NCBI GenBank assembly: GCA_002493755.1
Contig: DKZT01000024.1
Coordinates: 698-47,372, forward strand
From: Ruminococcaceae bacterium UBA7067
Lineage (GTDB): Bacteria > Bacillota > Clostridia > Oscillospirales > Acutalibacteraceae
Direction: 5' to 3'
DNA: 46,675 nucleotides
Below are positions 17,368 to 24,806 of the stretch, in pieces (position 1 is the stretch's first letter; each line of letters begins with the position of its first letter). Under the pieces are notes generated by a model. That model was not told the origin of the DNA, did not search any database, and saw only the letters and a program-made list of their open reading frames with translations. Position numbers and translations under genes: made by a program.

Positions 17368-17900
17368 AAAAGATGTGCGTAAATGAAAAGTCATACGAGG
17401 TCATTAAATTGTTAGGTCACGGAAAAGGGGGATATTCTTATCTGGTAACGGACGGGACGAAGGAATATGTGCTGAAGCAGATTCACCACGAACCCTGTGA
17501 CTATTATAAGTTCGGAAACAAAATTGAATCGGAAATGAAGGATTATAAGCGCTTGAAAGAAATCGGAATCCCTATGCCTGAGATGTTTGAGGTTGATATT
17601 GAAAACGAAAGAATCCTGAAAGAGTACATAAAGGGAGATACCGTATTTGATTATGTTTTGCGAAATGAGGTAAAACCGACTTTTGTAGAGCAGGTGAAAG
17701 AAATGTGCGTAGATTTATATGCTGCGAATACGAATATCGATTATTTCCCGACTAATTTTGTGGTTCAGGAGGATAGGCTATACTACATTGATTACGAGTG
17801 TAACGACTATATGGACGAATGGAATTTTGAAAACTGGGGAATAAAATACTGGTCGCAGACAAAAGAGTTTTTGGAATATGTCAATAAAGGAAAAAATTGA
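17364..17900 (+). CDS. Small protein-kinase-like (Bud32/RIO-like) protein
   Basis: A 178-residue protein starting inside the GH13 stop (ATGA overlap), with AGGAGG upstream. It carries an abbreviated kinase fold: glycine-rich loop LGHGKGGYSYLV (residues 17-28), lysine in YVLKQI (about 37), catalytic region NIDYFPTNFVV (about 125-135) and metal-binding YIDYE (about 142-146). Compared with eukaryotic-type kinases the C-lobe is very short, as in Bud32/RIO and aminoglycoside-kinase relatives. It may phosphorylate a protein or small molecule. Coupling to a carbohydrate enzyme suggests a sugar-related role, but that is inference. Confidence 0.7.
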   Translation: MKKMCVNEKSYEVIKLLGHGKGGYSYLVTDGTKEYVLKQIHHEPCDYYKFGNKIESEMKDYKRLKEIGIPMPEMFEVDIENERILKEYIKGDTVFDYVLRNEVKPTFVEQVKEMCVDLYAANTNIDYFPTNFVVQEDRLYYIDYECNDYMDEWNFENWGIKYWSQTKEFLEYVNKGKN

Positions 17901-17920
17901 AATAGGAAAAGAGATGCATT

Positions 17921-18046
17921 ATGAAAAATTATAATCAAGTTTATGTGAAAAATAGTTTTGAAGCAGCAAAATTGTATTGCAAAGCATTTGGGGCAGAGAT
18001 TACATGTGAGTTTAAAAACGGTTACTGCAAAAAGGAGCAACCCTAA
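17921..18046 (+). pseudogene. VOC-family (PhnB-like) gene relic, 5' end only
   Basis: A 41-residue frame begins MKNYNQVYVKNSFEAAKLYC and FGAEITCEFKNG, the first beta-alpha-beta unit of a PhnB-like VOC protein. It then runs into the hairpin at 18032-18060 and stops there. The remaining 100 or so residues are missing, so the deletion joined the gene start to a terminator, as at 12045. Confidence 0.7.
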
Positions 18047-18064
18047 AAAGGTTACTCCTTGAAT
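18032..18064 (-). terminator. Terminator hairpin facing the minus-strand relics
   Basis: AAGGAGCAACC pairs with GGTTACTCCTT over 11 positions with a seven-base loop. Read on the minus strand the one mismatch becomes a G-U pair and a T run follows, so it serves the minus-strand frame ending at 18091; on the plus strand it can also act. Confidence 0.65.
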
Positions 18065-18090
18065 TTTTATTAATAGATGGACTGGAGTTT

Positions 18091-18309
18091 TCAGATTTTT
18101 CTACAGCTTTTATCATTTAATCCCCATGCTGTTAATTCAAGCTGTAAAAATCTTTCATCATTATATGCTTTAGCCAGACTGTCCGGCATTAAGCGAAAAT
18201 CCTTAACAATGCCTTTTTTATATTTCAGTTTAACTAACACCGTCTTGTTTTCAGATGTACGCAGTAAATTCAGCATACTTTCAAAGTCACCATTGCTTTT
18301 TCCTTGCGA
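18091..18309 (-). pseudogene. Unidentified 3' gene fragment
   Basis: A minus-strand frame, open upstream to about 18309 and overlapping the end of the M20 relic in another frame, encodes STSQGKSNGDFESMLNLL then a strand-rich segment (KTVLVKLKYKKGIVKDFRL, ERFLQLELTAWGLND) and stops at 18091. No ribosome site is present. It reads like the last 70 residues of a real protein that I do not recognise, joined by deletion to the M20 relic. Confidence 0.45.
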
Positions 18310-18610
18310 GGTTGAAAAACGCTTGGTGCTTATGTTGTTTCAGACTCCAGGATTTCCGGTGTAATTTCCGGTGGAATCGGGCAATGATACGGATGATTCC
18401 CTGTCTTTTCTTTTCGGCACGAAATCCCGTATTAAGACCTGCCTGTCCAACGGTTATTGAAAAGCCTTCATTTTTCAGAAAAGCAACATAATCCTTTACT
18501 GATTGCTTCTCTTTGAACCGAATTTCAGCATTTTCCCAGATTTTATCACTCAGCTTATAAAAGTCCTCAGCTCTTTCCTCAAGATACTGAATCACCGACC
18601 ACTTATCCAT
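18287..18610 (-). pseudogene. M20-family amidohydrolase (AbgB-like) relic
   Basis: The start at 18610 follows GAGGAGA. Residues 1-60 (VIQYLEERAEDFYKLSDKIW, EIRFKEKQSVKDYVAFL, NEGFSITVGQAGLNTGFRA) match the N-terminus of AbgB-type M20 peptidases. The following 45 residues are basic and unlike the family, and the frame stops at 18287. The metal-binding domain is absent. AbgB cleaves p-aminobenzoyl-glutamate in known systems; this remnant cannot. Confidence 0.7.
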
Positions 18611-18829
18611 TTGTAAATCTCCTCTCTTTGATTTGTTCACCGGTTTATGTCATTCCCTGTTTTTCTCATAATTGATTCTTCGTTTACCTGAAAAACACAC
18701 TGTCAGGGCAACGAAAAGCAGAGCTTCTGCCTTCTTATTTATTAGATTATCATAATTCTTTAGCCTCGACAATAGAATTTTTAAAAAATCCTGATATTCA
18801 ATATTGCAAAAACAATTTTACAAAACAGC

Positions 18830-18858
18830 GTGACATCTGAATAATTTTATGTTATAAT
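18830..18858 (+). promoter_or_regulatory. Promoter of the TrpB-like gene
   Basis: GTGACA at 18830-18835 and TATAAT at 18853-18858 with a 17-base spacer form a strong vegetative promoter about 75 bases before the start. The leader has no obvious Trp attenuator or T-box. Confidence 0.7.
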
Positions 18859-18933
18859 GGTACAAGTTAGCAGTTTAAAGCATTAAAATATAAAGTGTTT
18901 TACTGACAAAACAAAATTCAGGAGGTTAAATCA

Positions 18934-20310
18934 ATGGAAGAGAAGAAAATCCCATACAAGATTTATCTTGACGAAAAAGAGATTCCGACAAAATGGTATA
19001 ATGTCAGAGCTGATATGAAAAACAAGCCTGCTCCACTGCTCAATCCCGCAACACTTGAGCCGATGAAGGCTGAGGAGCTTTATCCGGTATTCTGCGAGGA
19101 GCTTGTTGCTCAGGAGCTTAACGACACCGACGCATACATTGATATTCCCGAGGAAATTCAGAATTTTTATAAAATGTACCGTCCGTCTCCGCTTGTCAGA
19201 GCATATTTCCTTGAAAAAGCCTTGGACACACCTGCAAAGATATACTACAAATTTGAAGGCAACAATACCAGCGGAAGCCACAAGCTTAACAGCGCAATAG
19301 CTCAGGCATATTACGCTAAAAAGCAGGGGCTGAAGGGTGTTACAACCGAAACAGGCGCAGGTCAGTGGGGTACCGCGCTTTCAATGGCTTGTTCTTACTT
19401 TGGTCTTGACTGCAAGGTATATATGGTTAAGGTGTCCTATGAACAAAAGCCTTTCAGAAGAGAGGTTATGAGAACCTACGGAGCAAGCGTTACACCGTCG
19501 CCTTCAACATCCACAACCGTTGGAAGAAAGATTTTAGAGGCACATCCCGGTACAACAGGAAGCCTTGGTTGTGCTATTTCCGAGGCTGTTGAGGCTGCAA
19601 CCTCAACAGAGGGCTATCGCTATGTTTTGGGAAGCGTGTTAAATCAGGTGTTGCTTCACCAGTCGGTTATCGGTCTTGAGGCAAAGGCTGCTATGGATAA
19701 ATACGGAATCAAGCCCGATATTATCATCGGCTGTGCCGGAGGCGGCTCCAACCTGGGAGGACTTATCGCTCCGTTTATGGGAGAGAAGCTCAGAGGCGAG
19801 GCTGACTATCGCATTATTGCCGTTGAGCCTGCTTCCTGTCCGAGCTTCACAAGAGGTAAGTATGCTTATGACTTCTGCGACACCGGAATGGTTTGCCCTC
19901 TTGCTAAGATGTATACCCTCGGCAGCGGATTTATTCCTTCTGCTAACCACGCAGGCGGACTGCGTTATCACGGAATGAGCTCTACACTTTCTCAGCTATA
20001 TGATGACGGACTTATGGAGGCAACATCGGTTGAGCAGACCTCAGTTTTTGCTGCTGCTGAACAGTTTGCAAGAGTTGAGGGTATTTTACCTGCTCCCGAA
20101 AGCAGCCACGCTATCAGAGCTGCTATTGACGAGGCATTAAAATGTAAGGAAACAGGAGAGGAAAAAACAATTCTGTTCGGTCTTACAGGCACAGGATACT
20201 TTGATATGGCAGCATATCAAAAGTATAATGACGGCGAGATGAGCGACTACATTCCAACCGACGAAGATCTTGAAAAGGGATTTGCCGGACTCCCAAAGGT
20301 TGATAAATAA
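18934..20310 (+). CDS. trpB: Tryptophan synthase beta-like PLP enzyme (TrpB2 type)
   Basis: A 458-residue fold type II PLP enzyme. The Schiff-base lysine is in NNTSGSHKLNSA near residue 117; ETGAGQWGTAL follows near 140-150; the phosphate-binding glycine loop GCAGGGSNLGG lies near 267-277; the cofactor serine region GLTGTGYFD is near 430. TrpB2 proteins run 420-460 residues with an extra N-terminal part and usually act without a TrpA partner, making tryptophan from indole and serine. No trpA or other trp gene is nearby, which fits indole salvage. AGGAGG precedes the start. It is a single-gene unit with its own promoter. Confidence 0.9.
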   Translation: MEEKKIPYKIYLDEKEIPTKWYNVRADMKNKPAPLLNPATLEPMKAEELYPVFCEELVAQELNDTDAYIDIPEEIQNFYKMYRPSPLVRAYFLEKALDTPAKIYYKFEGNNTSGSHKLNSAIAQAYYAKKQGLKGVTTETGAGQWGTALSMACSYFGLDCKVYMVKVSYEQKPFRREVMRTYGASVTPSPSTSTTVGRKILEAHPGTTGSLGCAISEAVEAATSTEGYRYVLGSVLNQVLLHQSVIGLEAKAAMDKYGIKPDIIIGCAGGGSNLGGLIAPFMGEKLRGEADYRIIAVEPASCPSFTRGKYAYDFCDTGMVCPLAKMYTLGSGFIPSANHAGGLRYHGMSSTLSQLYDDGLMEATSVEQTSVFAAAEQFARVEGILPAPESSHAIRAAIDEALKCKETGEEKTILFGLTGTGYFDMAAYQKYNDGEMSDYIPTDEDLEKGFAGLPKVDK

Positions 20311-20448
20311 TATTTCTGACCTAATGCATTTATCAGAGAATTTATGGGCTTGATTGTAAGTCAGAAGAAAAAATAATTGTTCTTGCTGCTGTGACATTGC
20401 TGATTATTGTCGGCACGGCATTGCTGACAGCATAATATATTTAATATT

Positions 20449-20597
20449 AATATCCTCGATATCCTAAAAAAATATACCGATGAAAACCACAGGCTCAGCC
20501 GAAAGAATATAATCGAGATGCCCGAGAAAGAATACTGTATGAAAATCGACAGAAAGTCGGTAAAGCGCAAGATGATGAAACCGATAATTGTCAAGTG
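20449..20597 (+). pseudogene. WYL regulator relic (internal 5' fragment)
   Basis: This stretch matches positions 2437-2585 of the intact WYL gene almost throughout, with scattered changes and one short gap (ATATCCTCGATATCCT, CACAGGCTCAGCC, GAATACTGTATGAAAATCG, AGAAAGTCGGT). It covers the helix-turn-helix region only; start codon, WYL domain and stop are gone. The preceding 110 bases (20341-20440) contain a short hydrophobic frame ending LLIIVGTALLTA, perhaps another relic. A different gene starts 50 bases downstream, as after the other two copies. Confidence 0.85.
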
Positions 20598-20648
20598 AAA
20601 CGGCTATATCAGCAAAATTCTGCGGTTAATATTGTAGGAGGATTCTAT

Positions 20649-21335
20649 ATGGGACTGTTCGGCAATAATAATAACGACTTGTTCGGAGGTTTATTTGATT
20701 TCAACGGTGACGGAAAAACCAGCTGGGACGAAGAATATATTGCGTATAGGATTTTTGAGGAATGCACAAAGGACGACAATTCCTCGGGCGGCTCGTATGG
20801 TTCGTACGGTTCGGATTATTCAGGCAGTTATGGCAATTACAACAGGTATGAGTGGCGTGAAAGCTGCGAGGACGGTACGGAGTTTGGCGTTGACCCCGAG
20901 GATTACGAAACGGCGAAAGAATACTGGGAGGCACTGAGCGATAAATGCTTTTCCCAGTGTGCTTCTGATGAGCTGGACTCGGAAGACGGCTTTGAGGTGT
21001 CCGACGAGTGTCCCGATTATGATGAGCTTGATAAAATAAAGCAGGAGGATTACCCGAATAAGCGCAGGTACAATGCCGCCTGCACTCTGGCGGATATGTA
21101 TATGTGTTACGGCAGTGAGGAGTTTGAACGGTACGAAAAATCACGCTGTAAGTTTATACTGAAAAATGCCGACAGAATACTTGCGGCTGATTACTTATCA
21201 AATGACGGCAGCTTCCTGTATGCCCAGGCAATCAAGGATAACTTTAAATTGCCCTGCTCACTGCCCGACGAGGACGAGAAAAGCGAAATGTGGCTTCCGC
21301 AGATATTATGCAAAATTGCAAAGCAGAATCCTTGA
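20649..21335 (+). CDS. EF-hand-like acidic protein, probably truncated by a frameshift
   Basis: The start at 20649 is chosen for its AGGAGG site; an in-frame codon at 20595 has none. A 228-residue, very acidic protein with FGNNNNDLFGGLFDFNG, then a canonical EF-hand loop DFNGDGKTSWDE (acidic or polar at positions 1, 3, 5, 9, 12) near residues 17-28. A Ser/Gly/Tyr-rich linker (residues 47-70) and a helical region with paired cysteines follow. At the 3' end, the next frame continues with a K/E/R-rich linker and a further domain to 21672; see that entry. No signal peptide is visible. Function unknown; the loop suggests calcium binding. Confidence 0.65.
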   Translation: MGLFGNNNNDLFGGLFDFNGDGKTSWDEEYIAYRIFEECTKDDNSSGGSYGSYGSDYSGSYGNYNRYEWRESCEDGTEFGVDPEDYETAKEYWEALSDKCFSQCASDELDSEDGFEVSDECPDYDELDKIKQEDYPNKRRYNAACTLADMYMCYGSEEFERYEKSRCKFILKNADRILAADYLSNDGSFLYAQAIKDNFKLPCSLPDEDEKSEMWLPQILCKIAKQNP

Positions 21336-21672
21336 ATCAACGCAAAAAGAGCGTGAAAGAAAGCATAATGAAAAAGAGAATGACAGTAGGGAGCAAAAAA
21401 GGAAATCAGAGGACATTGCAAACGACAAAAACATATACACCTACTGCGGAGTGCTGCTTGCGTTTTCTTCACAGCCTTATTATTTCCTGACAGATGATGA
21501 CACGATACAAATCGGCGATACGGTTGTCGTGCCTGTCAGGGAAAAATCAAACGAGCTGAAAGGCACTGTTGTGTCGGTCGGCAAATACACACGCATTGCC
21601 GTTCCGTATCCGCTTGAAAAAACAAAGAAAATAATCGGAAAAGCCGAACAGCAAGCTAACGGTGAGGCGTAG
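21322..21672 (+). pseudogene. Frameshifted C-terminal domain of the EF-hand-like protein
   Basis: This frame lies one base off from the preceding gene and overlaps its last codons. It reads a charged linker (STQKERERKHNEKENDSREQ) and then a compact strand-rich domain (YCGVLLAFSSQPYYFLT, IQIGDTVVVPVREKSNELK, GTVVSVGKYTRIAVPYPLE), which looks like a small beta barrel of the SH3 or primosomal PriA N-domain kind. It has no ribosome site or suitable start of its own before the domain. One indel near 21315-21330 would fuse it to the upstream gene as one protein of about 340 residues. Programmed frameshifting is an alternative. Confidence 0.55.
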
Positions 21673-21759
21673 TATGAATTAAGCCGAATTGAGAGATGAA
21701 CAGCTCCCGATGGACGAAGTCTTGTTTCCGGCTCTGCTATGAGATATTGAGGAGATTGT

Positions 21760-22533
21760 ATGAGATATTATGTAACAGCTGATATACACGGTTTTTTTGA
21801 CGAATTTAAGACTGCTCTGGCGGAAAAAGGTTTTTTCGCAGATACTGAACCACACAAGCTGGTTATCTGCGGAGATATTTTCGACAGAGGCTCACAGGCA
21901 CTGGAACTTCAAAACTTCATACTTGACTTGCTTGATAAGGATGAGGTTATCCTCATCAGGGGCAATCACGAAGATCTTGCATTGGAGCTTCTGAACCGGT
22001 GGCAAAGAGGCAGCTATCTGCAGTATCATCACTATACTAACGGAACGATTGACACAGTGTGTCAGCTTACAGGCTCGACTCCTAAAGACCTGAGTTGCAC
22101 ACCGGACGAAGTCGGGAGAAGTTTTTTGAAGAATCCATACATACAAAAAGTTATTCCGTCTATGCTTGACTATTATGAAACTCCTAATTATATTTTCGTT
22201 CACGGTTGGATACCGTGTACTGTCATCAGCTCCGAATCAAATATGAACGAATATGTGTTTATTGAAAACTGGCGTGCGGAAAATGAACAAGCGTGGGATA
22301 GGGCTCGGTGGATAAACGGTATGGCTGCGGCTCACGGAGGTGTTGTAGAGAAAGGCAAGACAATCGTATGCGGTCACTGGCACTGCTCTTTCGGCCATGC
22401 CAATTACGAAGGAAAAGGCGGAGAATTTGATAATGACCCGGATTTTTCTCCTTATTTTGGTGACGGAATTATTGCACTTGATGCCTGCACTGCCGTTTCA
22501 AAAAGAGTAAACTGTATCATAATCGAAGATTGA
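21760..22533 (+). CDS. Calcineurin-like metallophosphoesterase (bis(5'-nucleosyl)-tetraphosphatase/PrpA-like)
   Basis: A 257-residue protein with all metallophosphoesterase blocks in order: DIHGFFDEF (residues 8-16), GDIFDRGSQA (38-47), GNHEDLALE (about 67-75), VHGWIP (about 146) and CGHWHCSFG (about 205). These supply the two-metal site of PPP-type phosphatases and symmetrical Ap4A hydrolases. GAGGAG precedes the ATG. Substrate cannot be told from sequence. Upstream, 21673-21759 holds only a short frame without a start. Confidence 0.88.
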   Translation: MRYYVTADIHGFFDEFKTALAEKGFFADTEPHKLVICGDIFDRGSQALELQNFILDLLDKDEVILIRGNHEDLALELLNRWQRGSYLQYHHYTNGTIDTVCQLTGSTPKDLSCTPDEVGRSFLKNPYIQKVIPSMLDYYETPNYIFVHGWIPCTVISSESNMNEYVFIENWRAENEQAWDRARWINGMAAAHGGVVEKGKTIVCGHWHCSFGHANYEGKGGEFDNDPDFSPYFGDGIIALDACTAVSKRVNCIIIED

Positions 22534-22562
22534 CGGTCTTTTGGAAACATTATTTAATTTTT

Positions 22563-22622
22563 GAGCGCAAGTTAAGAGCACCGGTTTAACCGGTTGCCTT
22601 GGCTTGCGCTTGCAATTTTTTT
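22563..22622 (+). terminator. Terminator of the metallophosphoesterase gene
   Basis: GAGCGCAAG and its complement CTTGCGCT bracket an inner CCGGTTTAACCGG palindrome, and a run of seven T follows. It is the first strong hairpin after the gene stop at 22533. Confidence 0.75.
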
Positions 22623-22671
22623 CTGTGCGAGATTTATATACATAAAGAAAAATAGGAAATCAATATATCGG

Positions 22672-22720
22672 AAAGCCGAGCGTTTTTATTGCGCAGAAAA
22701 GCCGAGCGTTTTTATTGCGC
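22672..22720 (+). repeat. Tandem duplication, 23-base unit at 26-base period
   Basis: AAAGCCGAGCGTTTTTATTGC plus GC occurs identically at 22672-22694 and 22698-22720. The unit resembles part of a terminator or palindrome-like repeat. It lies in the 275-base gap before bcp, which otherwise holds only the terminator and a plausible promoter region near 22730-22770. Confidence 0.8.
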
Positions 22721-22808
22721 TGCATATTGAATTTGAAAGCGGATTTGATATAATTAGTTTTATGAATAAGGAATAGAAAAATCGAAATTCATAAAGGAGC
22801 AATGAAAA

Positions 22809-23264
22809 ATGTTAGAAACAGGAACAAAAGCACCGGACTTTACGCTTCCGGATCAGAACGGAGAAAACCACAGCCTTAGCGATTATCGGGGAAAGAAGGT
22901 TATACTGTATTTCTACCCGAAGGACAATACATCGGGCTGCACAAAGCAAGCCTGCGGATACAGTGCGTTGCTGCCGCAGATTGAAGAAAAGGGAGCAGTG
23001 GTGCTTGGTATCAGCAAGGATTCCGTTGCAAGCCATAAGAGATTTGAAGAAAAGCAGAATCTGTCCATCACAATTCTCTCCGATACACAGCGCAGTGTAA
23101 TTGAAGCCTATGACGTTTGGAAAGAGAAAAAGACCTGCGGCAAGGTTTCTATGGGCGTGGTTCGTACAACCTATCTCATTGATGAGGACGGCGTGATTAT
23201 TATGGCTAATGACAAGGTGAAAGCCGCCGATGACCCGGAGAAAATGCTGGGTGTGCTGGTATGA
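22809..23264 (+). CDS. bcp: Thioredoxin-dependent peroxiredoxin (BCP/PrxQ type)
   Basis: A 151-residue peroxiredoxin of normal BCP length. The peroxidatic cysteine is C44 in NTSGCTKQACGY, with a resolving cysteine at C49, the C-x4-C arrangement of PrxQ proteins. TLPDQNGENHSLSDYRGKKV is the classic N-terminus. It reduces hydrogen and organic peroxides with electrons from thioredoxin, in the cytoplasm. AAAGGAG precedes the start. It overlaps yaaA by four bases, so the two oxidative-stress genes are co-translated. Confidence 0.95.
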   Translation: MLETGTKAPDFTLPDQNGENHSLSDYRGKKVILYFYPKDNTSGCTKQACGYSALLPQIEEKGAVVLGISKDSVASHKRFEEKQNLSITILSDTQRSVIEAYDVWKEKKTCGKVSMGVVRTTYLIDEDGVIIMANDKVKAADDPEKMLGVLV

Positions 23265-24007
23265 GGATTATCCTGTCGCCGGCAAAGAAAATGAAAACAG
23301 ATACCGACAGCCTGCCGACAGAGGGTATGCCTGAGCTTCTGCCGAAAACAGAGGTCATTTTAGAATGGCTTCGCAGTAAGCCGTATAGGGAGCTTCAAGC
23401 CTTGTGGGGCTGTAACGACAAAATTGCACAGGAGAATTTCGACCGTCTGCAAGGTATGAACCTGAGGTCAAATCTTACGCCTGCAATCCTTTCCTATGAG
23501 GGAATCGCCTATCAGTATATGGCTCCGTCTGTATTTGAGGTAAAGCATTTTGCATACATTCAGGCGCATCTGCGTATTCTGTCGGCATTTTACGGGTGCT
23601 TGAAGCCTATGGACGGCGTTGCGCCGTACCGACTGGAAATGCAGGCAAAAGCGCAGATTGCAGGGTGCAAAAATCTCTACGATTTCTGGGGCGGCGATCT
23701 GTATAAAGGCGTTCGTGATGAAAGCGGCGTGATAGTTAATCTGGCGTCAAAGGAATACTCGAAATGCATAGAAAAGTATCTTAAGCCGACGGATCATTTT
23801 CTTACAGTCACATTCTGCGAAGAATCAAAGGGCAAGCTTGTGACAAAAGGCACCTATGCCAAAATGGCAAGAGGCGAGATGGTGCGGTTTATGGCTGAGA
23901 ATTCAGTGCAGGAGGTTGAGGGAATAAAGTCATTCGACTGCCTTGGGTATGCATTTCGCGAGGATATTTCCACAGATACGGAATATGTCTTTGAGCGCAA
24001 GGTGTGA
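23261..24007 (+). CDS. yaaA: Peroxide stress protein YaaA (UPF0246)
   Basis: A 248-residue protein of the usual length. MRIILSPAKKMK is the family's hallmark start; SYEGIAYQYM, LRILSAFYGCLKPMDGV and YRLEMQAK follow, then FYDFWGGDLY-like and GLGY-like CLGYAF near the end. In Escherichia coli YaaA lowers free iron during peroxide stress and binds DNA. It starts in the bcp stop codon (ATGA). That pairing strengthens the peroxide role. Confidence 0.95.
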   Translation: MRIILSPAKKMKTDTDSLPTEGMPELLPKTEVILEWLRSKPYRELQALWGCNDKIAQENFDRLQGMNLRSNLTPAILSYEGIAYQYMAPSVFEVKHFAYIQAHLRILSAFYGCLKPMDGVAPYRLEMQAKAQIAGCKNLYDFWGGDLYKGVRDESGVIVNLASKEYSKCIEKYLKPTDHFLTVTFCEESKGKLVTKGTYAKMARGEMVRFMAENSVQEVEGIKSFDCLGYAFREDISTDTEYVFERKV

Positions 24008-24109
24008 TGACAGATTTCGGGGAGGAGAATGTGCTTTCTCTTTATTCAATCTGCGGTAAAAATTTCAATATTTTACGCGAAATTTCTTTATTTTCTACAC
24101 GAAAAATAA

Positions 24110-24138
24110 TTGAATATTGTCGAACGGTGTAGTATAAT
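24110..24138 (+). promoter_or_regulatory. Promoter of the xpt-nucleoside transporter group
   Basis: TTGAAT at 24110-24115 and TATAAT at 24133-24138 with 17 bases between, about 40 bases before the xpt start. The leader is too short for a purine riboswitch. Confidence 0.7.
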
Positions 24139-24178
24139 AATTCTATATTTTTATTTCAATACAGAGGATGCAGATATT

Positions 24179-24751
24179 ATGAAGCTTTTAGAGGATAAAA
24201 TACTCAAGGACGGGCATATCGGTAAGGGCAATGTATTAAAGGTTGACAGCTTTTTAAACCATCAGATTGACACCGCTTTTATTGCTGAATTAGGCAAGGA
24301 GTTTTACAGGCTCTATAAAGATGAAAATATCACAAAAATCCTCACTATTGAAGCTTCGGGAATAGGTGTTGCCTGCTTAACTGCGCAATACTTTAATGTC
24401 CCTGTTGTGTTTGCGAAGAAAACACCGACAATAAATATTTATGCTGATATTTATACCTCAAAGGTGTATTCGTTCACTCACAAAAAAGATTACGATATTT
24501 ATGTATCGAAGCAGTTTATCAATAAAGATGACCGTATTCTTATTATTGACGACTTCCTTGCAAAGGGCAGTGCATTATCTGCCTTGATTAATCTTATTAA
24601 TGACGCAGGCGCACAGACGGTGGGCGCGGGCATCGTTATTGAAAAGGCTTTTCAGGAGGGCGGAAAATTAATTCGTGATTCGGGAATCAGAGTTGAATCG
24701 TTAGCGATAATTAAGGAAATGGCCGAGGAAAACGGTATTGTTTTCGGATGA
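24179..24751 (+). CDS. xpt: Xanthine phosphoribosyltransferase
   Basis: A 190-residue enzyme, the normal Xpt length. The start at 24179 is chosen for its AGAGGA site and for alignment with known Xpt proteins (MKLLEDKILKDGHI). The PRPP-binding loop ILIIDDFLAKGSA is near residues 120-132; EASGIGVACLTAQYF and VVFAKKTPT are typical Xpt blocks. It turns xanthine and PRPP into XMP for purine salvage. The BMP-type nucleoside transporter genes follow 55 bases on, so uptake and salvage are probably co-expressed. Unlike the Bacillus gene, no guanine riboswitch is visible upstream. Confidence 0.93.
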   Translation: MKLLEDKILKDGHIGKGNVLKVDSFLNHQIDTAFIAELGKEFYRLYKDENITKILTIEASGIGVACLTAQYFNVPVVFAKKTPTINIYADIYTSKVYSFTHKKDYDIYVSKQFINKDDRILIIDDFLAKGSALSALINLINDAGAQTVGAGIVIEKAFQEGGKLIRDSGIRVESLAIIKEMAEENGIVFG

Positions 24752-24806
24752 TAATCTGTAATCGGAGAGCATAGCTCTTTGACATATTTTTGAGGAGGAC
24801 TTAGAA

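Noticed and set aside
18091..18640. A single intact M20 peptidase gene spanning both minus-strand frames
   Set aside because: The frames overlap in different phases and the metal-binding residues of M20 enzymes are absent; together they cover only about 180 residues of about 440.
20341..20440. Short hydrophobic frame ending LLIIVGTALLTA as a membrane peptide gene
   Set aside because: There is no credible start or ribosome site and it directly precedes a WYL relic, so it is more likely another fragment.
24007..24178. Possible guanine riboswitch before xpt, expected from Bacillus
   Set aside because: The visible promoter leaves a leader of about 35 bases and I cannot find the conserved three-way junction blocks.
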